From Hyphomicrobiales bacterium (GTDB lineage: Bacteria > Pseudomonadota > Alphaproteobacteria > Rhizobiales > Beijerinckiaceae): a DNA stretch of 64,000 nucleotides. A program made the position numbers and the translations under genes. The stretch covers positions 1,860,001-1,924,000 of the forward strand of contig CAKNFP010000002.1 of assembly GCA_930633525.1 (NCBI GenBank), read 5' to 3'. Under the pieces are notes generated by a model that worked only from the letters and a program-made list of their open reading frames with translations, was not told where the DNA came from and ran no database searches. This document shows positions 8,951 through 16,287 of this stretch, piece after piece (positions within the stretch are counted from its first letter, which is position 1; each line of letters begins with the position of its first letter).

Positions 8951-9466
8951 ATGAGCGAACATTCTCAGGATCACCCGCATTCGCATGACGACGCGCATGG
9001 GGCGGGTCAATGGAAGCATGACGGTGTCCGGGTCATCAAGGGCGACCGGCTCGATGCCAACACGGCCCAGACCCCCGGCATGTTCCGGCAGGCCGCGATC
9101 AATCACGCGCGCGTCGGCGCGCAGAAGATCTGGGCCGGTACGGTGACGATCCAGCCCAATGCCAAGACCGGCGTGCATCATCACGGCGAATTGGAGAGCG
9201 TCATCTATGTGGTGCGCGGCAAGGCGCGCGTGCGCTGGGGCGAGCGGCTGGAATATGTCGCGGAGGCCGGGCCCGGTGATTTCATTTATGTACCGCCCTT
9301 TGTGCCGCATCAGGAAATCAATGCCGATCCCGCTGAGCCGCTGGAATGCGTACTGGTGCGCTCGGACAATGAGGCGGTGGTTGTCAATATCACAGACGTC
9401 GATCCGGTTGAGAAGCCGGAGGAGGTTTATTGGATCGATCCGATCCACAAGGCGCCCGAGGCCTGA
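8951..9466 (+). CDS. Cupin domain protein with His-rich N-terminus
   Basis: A 171-residue single-domain cupin. Motif 1 is 'VHHHGELESVIYVVRGKA' (metal ligands His76, His78 and a Glu at 80 or 82) and motif 2 is 'PGDFIYVPPFVPHQ'. The first sixteen residues carry six histidines in HxH spacing (SEHSQDHPHSHDDAH), which suggests extra metal binding. The cupin fold covers dioxygenases, isomerases and sensors, so the reaction is not assigned. It stands alone between the nitroreductase gene and the cobalamin-riboswitch operon. No close ribosome site was decisive, but the ATG at 8951 is the only start in register with the His-rich head. Confidence 0.8.
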   Translation: MSEHSQDHPHSHDDAHGAGQWKHDGVRVIKGDRLDANTAQTPGMFRQAAINHARVGAQKIWAGTVTIQPNAKTGVHHHGELESVIYVVRGKARVRWGERLEYVAEAGPGDFIYVPPFVPHQEINADPAEPLECVLVRSDNEAVVVNITDVDPVEKPEEVYWIDPIHKAPEA

Positions 9467-9644
9467 GCGGAGCCCAGCGAGAGGCTGGCCGGACCGGGGC
9501 GATTTTTGGCCGGTCGATAGCCGGTCGATAATGGCGTCGCTGCCAGCGCGATGGTGGTCGCGTTGCGAAGTCTCGCGATCGCCACGCGCCTCCATGGGCG
9601 ACGCGGGCCATTGACCCGTCTCTGAGCGTCGTGTAGTCAACTAT

Positions 9645-9670
9645 AAATGAAACGTTATTACATTTCATTT
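9645..9670. promoter_or_regulatory. Inverted repeat upstream of the cobalamin riboswitch
   Basis: AAATGAAA and TTTCATTT arms are separated by ten AT-rich bases. It lies about 50 bases before the riboswitch P1 stem, in the right place for the operon promoter or an operator on it. The remainder of 9467-9717 contains only a short tandem AGCCGGTCGAT duplication near 9515-9530. Confidence 0.35.
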
Positions 9671-9717
9671 AATCGAGACAGATTGCAGTCGTTTCGAGCG
9701 TGTACTACAAGGCAGGC

Positions 9718-9907
9718 CGTGTTGGTGCCCCGCTTCGGCGGGGTGAAACGGGAATGCGGTGAGCGTGGCACCCCTAGGGTGCCATCGCGAAGCCGCAGCT
9801 GCCCCCGCAACTGTAAGCGGCAGGCAAAGGGCATCGAGCCACTGGTCCGGATGGACTGGGAAGGCGCCCGGCGCACGCAACCGCGAGCCAGGAGACCGGC
9901 CAGCACG
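9718..9907 (+). ncRNA. Cobalamin (adenosylcobalamin-type) riboswitch
   Basis: All main landmarks of the B12 element are present in order: closing P1 arms CGTGTTGG (9718-9725) and CCAGCACG (9900-9907), 'GGTGAAACGGGAATGCGGTG' near 9739, 'AAGCCGCAGCTGCCCCCGC' followed by 'AACTGTAAGCGG' near 9790-9822, 'GCCACTGG', 'TGGGAAGGCG', and the B12 box 'GCGAGCCAGGAGACCGG' near 9884. In this class, coenzyme B12 binding switches off transport or synthesis genes. The downstream units are an ABC importer and a CbiX-like protein, so it controls corrinoid or cobalt acquisition. Confidence 0.95.
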
Positions 9908-9946
9908 ACATTGCCAATCCGTCGGTGGGACGGGGGAGGAGGTCTT

Positions 9947-10051
9947 GTGGCTTATCCATCAGCCATGCCCATGGTGTTCCCGTCCATGGCATGGGCAACG
10001 CGTTTGGTGTCGCCAGCGCGGCTCGATCGTCATTCTTTCATGAACGACTGA
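9947..10051 (+). CDS. 34-residue leader ORF between riboswitch and importer genes
   Basis: GTG 9947 is preceded by a strong ribosome site (GGAGGAGG at 9935-9942) and opens a 34-codon frame beginning MAYPSAMPMVFPSMAWATRL and ending HSFMND. It stops at 10051, three bases before the ATPase ATG at 10055, which has no ribosome site of its own. Translation of the ATPase is therefore probably coupled to this ORF, and its ribosome site is the likely target of the riboswitch expression platform. An 8-base inverted repeat (TGCCCATG/CATGGGCA, 9966-9997) lies inside it. The peptide is Met/Pro-rich; no known family is recognised. Confidence 0.55.
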   Translation: MAYPSAMPMVFPSMAWATRLVSPARLDRHSFMND

Positions 10052-10054
10052 CCG

Positions 10055-10921
10055 ATGTCGTCCGCAGACATAGTGTCGGGCGTAGCGGCGCATCGGCCTG
10101 CGTCCGCCCACGCGCGCAGCCGGCCAGATGCCGCGAAGCTCGACGCCGTCGATCTCGATTTCTCGATCGCCCAGCGCAAGCTGCTCGACGGTGTTGCCCT
10201 GGCGCTGACTCCGGGCGAGTGCTTCGGCATCATCGGGCCGAACGGCAGCGGAAAATCCACGCTGCTGCGGTGCCTCTATGCCTGGCACAGGCCTGACAGC
10301 GGAAGCATTCAGCTGAACGGCCATGACCTCTTTGCCATGGACGCGGCGCGCAGGGCCTGTGAGGTGGCCGTGCTCGCGCAGCACGCGGAAGCCGGCCTTG
10401 GGCTGACCATCGAGGAAGTGGTCGCACTTGGGCGCCTTCCACATCGGCGGTTGCCCAAGCGCGAGCGTTCGCAAGACGAGCCCGCGATCGAACAGGCGCT
10501 GCTGGCGGTCGATCTTCTTGACTGGCGGAAGCTCCCTTTCGCGCCTCTTTCAGGTGGCGAGAAGCAGCGCGTGCTCTTCGCCCGCGCCTTGGCCCAGCAA
10601 CCCTCGCTCCTTATCCTTGATGAGCCGACCAACCACCTCGATATCCGCCATCAGCTCGCTGTCCTCGACGTGGCGCGGAGATTGGGCATCACGGTCGTCG
10701 CGACCTTGCATGATCTCAATATCGCGGCGCGCTGGTGCGATCGGCTCTGCCTTCTCGATCAGGGGCGCATCCGCAGGATAGGCCCGCCCGACGCCGTGCT
10801 GGAACCAGCCCTCATCGGCTCGGTCTACGGCGTCGAGGTCGAGCGAGACCAGGACCCGCGTATGGGCCATCCGCGCTTGAGCTTTCACCTTCCCAGCCGG
10901 CTATCAGGACAGTTGCTATGA
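10055..10921 (+). CDS. ABC transporter ATPase, FecE/BtuD type (corrinoid or siderophore import)
   Basis: A 288-residue ATPase. Walker A is GPNGSGKST (residues 61-69), the Q-loop is in 'VAVLAQHAEAGLGLTIEEVV', the signature is LSGGEKQR, and Walker B is LLILDEPTNHLD with the switch His in 'VVATLHDLNIAARWCD'. This is the FecE/BtuD/FhuC branch. Importers of this branch carry vitamin B12, haem and ferric siderophores. Cotranscription behind the cobalamin riboswitch favours corrinoid. It ends in an ATGA overlap with the binding-protein gene. Confidence 0.92.
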   Translation: MSSADIVSGVAAHRPASAHARSRPDAAKLDAVDLDFSIAQRKLLDGVALALTPGECFGIIGPNGSGKSTLLRCLYAWHRPDSGSIQLNGHDLFAMDAARRACEVAVLAQHAEAGLGLTIEEVVALGRLPHRRLPKRERSQDEPAIEQALLAVDLLDWRKLPFAPLSGGEKQRVLFARALAQQPSLLILDEPTNHLDIRHQLAVLDVARRLGITVVATLHDLNIAARWCDRLCLLDQGRIRRIGPPDAVLEPALIGSVYGVEVERDQDPRMGHPRLSFHLPSRLSGQLL

Positions 10922-11931
10922 CGGTTTCCACGATGTTTTCGACGCGCGTGCTGTGGCCTGCGATTGCCCGCGTCCTCATTGGCCTTGTTGCCGCCTCGGG
11001 CTTTCTCGGCGCCGCAGGTTCGAAGGCCCTCGCTTTCCCGGTCGAGGTACAGTCCTGCTTCGACAAAGTGACCTTCGATGCGCCGCCGAAGCGGCCCGTG
11101 GTCAATGATTTCAACATGGTCCAGACCGTTCTCGACATGGGGCTGATCAACCGGTTCGTGGGCGTCGCCGGCATCGGCGGCGTCGCGAAGGGTGTTGACG
11201 ATCCCGAGGGTGTGCTTGCGCGCGTGCCGCAGTTTTCTGAGCGCTATCCGACCACGGAAGCCATTCTCGGCCAGGATGCCGACTTTTACTTTGCAGGCTG
11301 GCAATATGGCTTCAGCGAGGCGTCCGGCGTGACGCCGAAGAAGCTCGAGGAACTCGGCGTCAAGACTTACGTCCTTTACGAAAGCTGCATCCGCATCGGG
11401 CCGCGCCCGCCGATCTCGATGGAGACGATGTATGCGGACGTCCTTGCTCTTGGCCGAATCTTTGATGTCACGCCCAAGGCGGAGGCCATGGTCACGGACT
11501 TCCGCAAGCGCGTCGCGGCGGTCACGGACCGCACCGCGCAGGCCAAGCGGCGTCCCCGCATCATGTATTGCGGAGACTGCAACAGTGACACGCCGCCCCG
11601 CTCGATCGGTGCGGAAGGGATGCCGCGTCACCTGTTCAACCTGGCAGGCGGTGAGAATATCTTCGACGATATCAAGGATTCCTATGTCCCTGTGAGTTGG
11701 GATGCAGTCATCGAACGTGATCCGGAATGGATCGTCATTTCCAACCCGCGTATTCCCCCGGAGCAGAGCATCGCCTATCTGACCTCGGCTCCGGCCTTGC
11801 GTAATGTATCGGCGGTCAAGAATCGCAATTTCTTCATCATGAGCTATCAGGAGCGGTCGCCATCGACGCGTAACGTCCAGGCGCTGGAGCGGCTCGCGCG
11901 ATCTGTCCATCCCGATCTCTTCAAGGACTGA
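10918..11931 (+). CDS. Periplasmic binding protein, BtuF/FepB type
   Basis: A 337-residue protein with an N-terminal hydrophobic export signal ending near 'GSKALAFP' (about residue 40), followed by a class III two-lobe binding fold: 'RPVVNDFNMVQTVLDMGL', 'RYPTTEAILGQDADFYFAG' and 'VSWDAVIERDPEWIVISNP'. This matches the binding proteins of B12/iron-chelate importers. ATG 10918 was chosen for its overlap with the ATPase stop; a longer open frame upstream is the shadow of the ATPase gene. The ligand is inferred from the riboswitch rather than from residues. Confidence 0.88.
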   Translation: MTVSTMFSTRVLWPAIARVLIGLVAASGFLGAAGSKALAFPVEVQSCFDKVTFDAPPKRPVVNDFNMVQTVLDMGLINRFVGVAGIGGVAKGVDDPEGVLARVPQFSERYPTTEAILGQDADFYFAGWQYGFSEASGVTPKKLEELGVKTYVLYESCIRIGPRPPISMETMYADVLALGRIFDVTPKAEAMVTDFRKRVAAVTDRTAQAKRRPRIMYCGDCNSDTPPRSIGAEGMPRHLFNLAGGENIFDDIKDSYVPVSWDAVIERDPEWIVISNPRIPPEQSIAYLTSAPALRNVSAVKNRNFFIMSYQERSPSTRNVQALERLARSVHPDLFKD

Positions 11932-11937
11932 GCGACG

Positions 11938-12996
11938 ATGACCTCCTCAGCGACGGGGGCCGGAGCGGCCGTTTCACGGGCGGATCCGCTGATACCGCTC
12001 GCTGTCGTGCTCGGCGTGGCAGTCGTCATGTCGACCGTGCTGACCGTGGGTATCGGGGCAGTCCACGTGCCGCCGGGCACAGCCCTGGCGATCGTCCGGG
12101 AGGCGCTCTCACCGACCGGGGAGGTCGCCAACTGGACGCGCGGGCAGCAGCACATCATTCTGGACCTGCGCATTCCGCGAGCACTCCTCGGCGCGATGGT
12201 CGGCGCCGGGCTCGGAATCGTCGGAGCGGTGTTGCAGAGCATCACCCGCAATCCGCTTGCCGACCCCTATCTCTTCGGTGTCTCGTCCGGCGCGGCTGTC
12301 GGCGCTGTGGCGGTCATCCTCTACACTGGCGCCTTCCTTGGCGCTCTGACTTTGCCGCTCGCTGCCTTTGCAGGCGCGTTGGTGTCGATGGCGGCGGTCT
12401 TCGTGCTGGCGCGCGAGAACGGTGGCTTCGGGACCGAACGGCTGGTGCTCACCGGCGTCGCCGTGCATTTCGTGCTGATGGCGGCGACCAATGTGCTCAT
12501 CTTCAACGCCAGTGATCGCGGCGCCGAAGGCGCAATCTTCTGGATGATGGGCAGTTTCGGCAATGCGCGCTGGAATATTCTGGCCGGCCCGCTTGTCGCG
12601 CTCATTCTCGGGGCAGCCTGGGTGATGCACCGGGCTCGCGATCTCGACGCCCTCTCGCTCGGGGATGAAGGCGCCCACACGCTCGGTGTCAGCGTGAGGA
12701 ACCTGCGGCTCGAAATGTTCGCGGCCACCGCCCTGATGACCGGTGTGTTCGTCGCGGCCTCCGGCGCGGTTGGCTTCATCGGCCTGATCATTCCTCATTG
12801 CGCGCGCTGGGTGGTTGGCGCCCGCATGCGGCGAACCGTGCCCATCGCGGGGCTGATGGGGGCCATTTTTGCCGTCTGGGTCGACGCGGCGTCACGCTGG
12901 CTCATGGCCCCGCGGGAACTGCCGCTCGGTGTGATGACGGCGGCCATTGGTGGCTTGTTCTTCGTGGTGGTGCTCAAGCGCCAGCGCAACCTGTGA
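11938..12996 (+). CDS. FecCD/BtuC-type ABC transporter permease
   Basis: A 352-residue permease with nine or ten hydrophobic segments. It shows the FecCD signatures 'LRIPRALLGAMVGAGLGIVG', 'NPLADPYLFGVSSGAAVGAV', 'TERLVLTGVAV' and the C-terminal 'GAVGFIGLIIPHCARW', the segment that contacts the ATPase. It follows the binding protein by six bases and completes a BtuF-BtuC-BtuD-like importer. No outer-membrane TonB-dependent receptor is present in the window, so that partner must be elsewhere. Confidence 0.92.
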   Translation: MTSSATGAGAAVSRADPLIPLAVVLGVAVVMSTVLTVGIGAVHVPPGTALAIVREALSPTGEVANWTRGQQHIILDLRIPRALLGAMVGAGLGIVGAVLQSITRNPLADPYLFGVSSGAAVGAVAVILYTGAFLGALTLPLAAFAGALVSMAAVFVLARENGGFGTERLVLTGVAVHFVLMAATNVLIFNASDRGAEGAIFWMMGSFGNARWNILAGPLVALILGAAWVMHRARDLDALSLGDEGAHTLGVSVRNLRLEMFAATALMTGVFVAASGAVGFIGLIIPHCARWVVGARMRRTVPIAGLMGAIFAVWVDAASRWLMAPRELPLGVMTAAIGGLFFVVVLKRQRNL

Positions 12997-13018
12997 CAAC
13001 CGGGAAAAGGCCTCGCCC

Positions 13019-13072
13019 ATGAGTGCGCCCATGAGTACGCCCATGAGTATGCCCATGAGTACGCGCGTGAGT
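13019..13072 (+). repeat. 12-base tandem repeat with repeated start codons
   Basis: The unit ATGAGTnnGCCC is repeated about 4.5 times, encoding MSAPMSTPMSMPMSTRVS. Each full unit keeps frame and supplies an ATG, so copy-number change would alter the N-terminus by four residues without a frameshift. Confidence 0.85.
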
Positions 13073-13834
13073 TCTCCGTCACATCGCATCGCGGCCGTTC
13101 TTCTCGCCCGCTCGGCGATCGCCGCGGCGCCGCATGCGGAGCTGGCGGAGCATGTCGCCCGCCTGCGGCAGACGCGGCTGGCAGGCGGCGTCGAAGACAT
13201 TTCCTATGCCTTCACGGAACAGGGAACGCCCTCCTTGCGGGAGGAAATTTGCCGGTTACGGGAAGCCGGCTATGGCGAGCTCTGGTTGATGCCCTTGTTC
13301 CTGCCCGCTGAACCCAGCCTGAGGGCTTGGCTGCTGCGCGTTATCCAGCGCTGGGCGGACGAGGAGCCGGCCGGTTGGCCGTTGATCCGCGTCGGGCCAT
13401 TGCCCGGCGATCTGCCATCCTTCGGCGCGTGGCTCGAGGAGGGACTGATCGCGGCGGGTGCCGCACCGCCTGTTCCGCCGCGTGTCAAGAAGGTTGCGGA
13501 AGGCTCGGTGGTGCCGGCATATGCCCGCCGCATTCTCCTATGCCAAGGCGGTCCCTGCAACAATGCGGGTAGCGCGGCTCTGTGGGGGCATCTGCGCAAC
13601 GCTCAGGCAAGGCTCGATCTGCGCAATGTTGCCGGCGGAACCATGAGCGCCAAGACAACCTGCCTCGGCCCCTGCAATCTGGCGCCGGTCATGCAGGTCT
13701 ACCCTGAGGGAAGCTATTATTGTGGCGTCAACGAAGTCATGCTCGATCGTATCATCGAGGAGCATATTCTGGGCGGTGAACCGGTCGGCGACCTGGTTTA
13801 TGAGCCGTCGCGGCAGAAACAGTATCTCCGTTAG
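13019..13834 (+). CDS. CbiX/SirB-like domain fused to a 2Fe-2S ferredoxin-like domain
   Basis: A 271-residue protein. Residues about 20-150 resemble a CbiX/SirB chelatase-like fold ('FTEQGTPSLREEICRLREAGY', then 'LWLMPLFLPAEPSLRAWLL'), but the position of the usual catalytic 'HGS' motif reads 'LLARSA', so chelatase activity is doubtful. The C-terminal third is a thioredoxin-like ferredoxin with cysteines in 'LLCQGGPCNNAG', 'TTCLGPCNLAP' and 'YYCGV'. It ends the riboswitch operon, 22 bases after the permease, fitting a role in cobalt, corrinoid or redox handling. The N-terminus is built from a 12-base tandem repeat with several in-frame ATG codons, so the true start could be 13019, 13031, 13043 or 13055. 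Confidence 0.78.
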   Translation: MSAPMSTPMSMPMSTRVSSPSHRIAAVLLARSAIAAAPHAELAEHVARLRQTRLAGGVEDISYAFTEQGTPSLREEICRLREAGYGELWLMPLFLPAEPSLRAWLLRVIQRWADEEPAGWPLIRVGPLPGDLPSFGAWLEEGLIAAGAAPPVPPRVKKVAEGSVVPAYARRILLCQGGPCNNAGSAALWGHLRNAQARLDLRNVAGGTMSAKTTCLGPCNLAPVMQVYPEGSYYCGVNEVMLDRIIEEHILGGEPVGDLVYEPSRQKQYLR

Positions 13835-13960
13835 AGCGTTTTCCGATCGACAGAGAGTTCATTAGGAGTCGACCATTGTTTTCAGGAATGTCGATCTGAC
13901 CTTCGATGTAAAACTTTGCAGGAGACGACGGCCACGCGCGCGGCCGCCGTGATCCGGGAA

Positions 13961-13984
13961 ACGCGGCCGACAGAGCGGCCGCGT
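13961..13984. terminator. GC-rich stem-loop between convergent operons
   Basis: Arms ACGCGGCC and GGCCGCGT surround GACAGAGC in the 178-base gap between the riboswitch operon and the convergent aldolase gene. No T-run follows, so it would be a weak or Rho-assisted terminator. The start of the same gap (13833-13852, TAGAGCGTTTTCCGATCG) resembles a half copy of a common Hyphomicrobiales palindromic repeat. Confidence 0.35.
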
Positions 13985-14012
13985 CGGGCTTATAACCGCT
14001 GAAGCGGCGATG

Positions 14013-15038
14013 TCATGCTTGCCACTTTTCGTACCAGCCTGCGGGAAACGCCGCGGTGAGGTCGGCGCCTGACAAGCCCGGCCGGAACGGCCGGCCATGG
14101 GCGCGGGTCACGGCGACCAGTTCGCGGAAACGTTCGCCAGCGACGCGTGCCGCATCCACGCGCGGCAGTTCACCCTGCGCAGCGACAGCCTCGCCCCAGA
14201 TCGAGCGGCCGCCGAGGAACCCCGCCGAACCGGCGCGGCAGGCGATCTCCACCTGCATCTTGAAAGCCTCGTAGCCAACACCGGCAGACAGGAGCACCCA
14301 TGGCTGCGTCACGCCGGCATCGAGCCGGCGGCAGGCGTCGAGCGCCGCCGCCCTGTCCTCATCCGTCGCCACTTCCCCCGGGAATTCCACCTTCAGGACA
14401 TCGGCGCCGAGTTCGCCCGCAAGATGCGCCGACTCGATAATGCCTTCGACACGCCGCGCCCGCCATTGCGCGCTGGTGACATCCTCGCCCTGCATCGGGT
14501 ACCAGATCGGCTCGACGACGAGTGGAAGCGAGAGCCCGGCGCATTCATCCACGAGCCGTCGCACCACATCGCGCTGGTCAGCGGCGGTGGATGCTTCCGG
14601 CCGGTAAAACCAGAGGAGCTTCGCCATGTCGGCGCCGATCATGCGGATCTTGCGTGTGGTCCAGCCGCTGCGGAAGCGAGTTCGCCGCTCGCCGACGAAG
14701 TCGTCATAGCCTTCGCCTTCGATGCTGGCGATCAGGCCGACATGCGACGGCAGGATGCCGGCGCCGATTGCAGGACCGATCGTGAATGCAGGATCGAGGA
14801 GGACCGCGCTCGCGTCGGCCATGAAGATCCTGAGCAGCGCGAGCTTCGCTTCCACCGTTTCTGCGTAGGTGACCTGCGAGCGATCCTTGTTGATCAGGGT
14901 TTGAAAGGCGATCAGATGGTCCAGCGCCAGGATCGTGAAGAACCCGTCATCGGTCGTGAGGCGCTGGAGCCCCCGCTGCTTGCCGGGATCAACCGGCGAG
15001 GCATTCTGAACGGGGTGTCGTGCGGGAGCCGCTGTCAT
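14013..15038 (-). CDS. LacD/YihT-type class I aldolase
   Basis: A 341-residue TIM-barrel aldolase of the tagatose-1,6-bisphosphate aldolase (LacD) and sulfofructose-1-phosphate aldolase (YihT) family. The Schiff-base lysine is Lys216 in 'DVLKVEFP', preceded by 'FFTILALDHL', 'LPLVVEPIWYP' and followed by 'WVLLSAGVGYEAF' and 'GSAGFLGGRSIWGEAV'. It would split a ketose phosphate into two three-carbon units. ATG 15038 has AGGAG eight bases upstream; the open frame extends further but into the preceding kinase gene, which it overlaps by 50 bases. It is the last gene of a minus-strand operon with a CUT1 importer and an ADP-dependent-type kinase. Confidence 0.85.
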   Translation of the reverse strand: MTAAPARHPVQNASPVDPGKQRGLQRLTTDDGFFTILALDHLIAFQTLINKDRSQVTYAETVEAKLALLRIFMADASAVLLDPAFTIGPAIGAGILPSHVGLIASIEGEGYDDFVGERRTRFRSGWTTRKIRMIGADMAKLLWFYRPEASTAADQRDVVRRLVDECAGLSLPLVVEPIWYPMQGEDVTSAQWRARRVEGIIESAHLAGELGADVLKVEFPGEVATDEDRAAALDACRRLDAGVTQPWVLLSAGVGYEAFKMQVEIACRAGSAGFLGGRSIWGEAVAAQGELPRVDAARVAGERFRELVAVTRAHGRPFRPGLSGADLTAAFPAGWYEKWQA

Positions 15039-16287
15039 CGAATAACTCCTGGAAAGATGACTTTTGGAAAGAGGGCTGGTTGATGGAGGCGCCGAGGGCG
15101 AGCAGGCAGCCGGCGACGAAAGTGTCACCGAGGCCGATCGTGCTGACGGGACGCGGCAGATAGGGAGCCGCGCAGGCTACGACATGCCAGCCGGACGGGG
15201 GCGGCCCGAAATCCGGCAGGGCGTGAAAAATCGCACCCTCGGGCGGTCCGACAGGCTGGACGATATGGCCCGCGGCCGCACGCGCCGAGGCAAGGAGGCA
15301 ACCGCAGATAAGGGCTTCCCGCTCTGCGGCCGCGTCGTGGCGGGTTACCGCGAAGGCCCACTCATCCGCGTGGATGGCGACGCGGTCGAGATCCATGTGT
15401 CGAGCCACAGCGACGGCCCGCTCGGCCAGCGAGCCGGGACGGCGGATATAGCGGTCGAATTCCGACAGGCTGGCACCAAGCGAGGTGGCGACGCCGGTGA
15501 GGCCTGTCATGACCGCCTCAACCGCAACCTGGCGGTCCCCGTAGTCGGCCAGCTCGACATGAACGGTTGCCGTGCCGGCCGCGCGCCACCGACGACCCAG
15601 TTTTGCGGCGCGTTCGATCGCCGCTGGAAGCTGTGCGGGAGGCACGCTCGGGAAGCCGGCGAGCACCGCTGCGCCAGCGCCCAGCATCGCGCTGCTACCG
15701 TCGAATGCAGGGTCATCGTGCAGAGGCCTGTCGGCGAGCCGGACGATCACCCGGCTCGATCGCGGTGGTGCGATGCCCCGGATGGGTCTGTCCTTCGTAT
15801 ATTCGAAGATCCAGTTGCGAGCCCGCCCGCGCGGTGTTGGCTCAACCATCTGCGTATGGCGCAGACGGCCATCGGATGTCACGAAGGCGACCCCGTTCGG
15901 AATGACCTCCAGCTGGCGCTGGCTGCGATCCTCCAGCGCGAGCACCGCCGGTGCTCCCAGCGTCGCCAAGGCGGCAGCGATCTGGGCGGCCGTGCCGCCC
16001 AGCCCATGGCGGTGGGGAAGATGCGCGCCGAGCCATGCATCGCCTTCCGGCCAGTCGACAGCGATTTCGCCGCCTATGCCGTGGCGCCCGCGCCGCAGAA
16101 CCTCGTCGCCGATCCGTCGCGCCGCAGATGGCGCGTCTTCCTGCCAAAGCGGGACCGCGTCGGCGAGCGGAACATAGGCATCGACGCCAGCGGAGAAGCC
16201 ACAAAGCGTCGGCGGAGCACTGGCGGCCATGTCTGCCAGCGCCGCAGCCTTTCGGCTGAAGAGCATACGCCAGTCGCTCCCCGTCAT
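14989..16287 (-). CDS. ADP-dependent phosphofructokinase/glucokinase family sugar kinase
   Basis: A 432-residue ribokinase-fold kinase resembling the ADP-dependent GK/PFK family more than PfkB: 'CGFSAGVDAYVPL' near residue 26, 'GLGGTAAQIAAALATLG', 'VELADYGDRQVA', 'GATSLGASLSEFDRYI'-like region, and the C-terminal catalytic loop 'STIGLGDTFVAGCLL', where Asp of GLGDT is the expected base. Family members phosphorylate glucose or fructose-6-phosphate with ADP; nucleotide use here is not shown. ATG 16287 overlaps the permease stop (ATGA). The last 50 bases overlap the aldolase gene, giving a polar C-terminal tail that may be non-essential. A kinase-aldolase pair in one operon suggests ketose phosphorylation then cleavage. 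Confidence 0.72.
   Translation of the reverse strand: MTGSDWRMLFSRKAAALADMAASAPPTLCGFSAGVDAYVPLADAVPLWQEDAPSAARRIGDEVLRRGRHGIGGEIAVDWPEGDAWLGAHLPHRHGLGGTAAQIAAALATLGAPAVLALEDRSQRQLEVIPNGVAFVTSDGRLRHTQMVEPTPRGRARNWIFEYTKDRPIRGIAPPRSSRVIVRLADRPLHDDPAFDGSSAMLGAGAAVLAGFPSVPPAQLPAAIERAAKLGRRWRAAGTATVHVELADYGDRQVAVEAVMTGLTGVATSLGASLSEFDRYIRRPGSLAERAVAVARHMDLDRVAIHADEWAFAVTRHDAAAEREALICGCLLASARAAAGHIVQPVGPPEGAIFHALPDFGPPPSGWHVVACAAPYLPRPVSTIGLGDTFVAGCLLALGASINQPSFQKSSFQELFDDSGSRTTPRSECLAG

Noticed and set aside
8711..9640. A 309-residue open frame on the minus strand across the cupin gene
   Set aside because: It is antisense to a well-supported cupin gene, and its composition (many Arg, His and Asp) is that of a GC-rich shadow frame.
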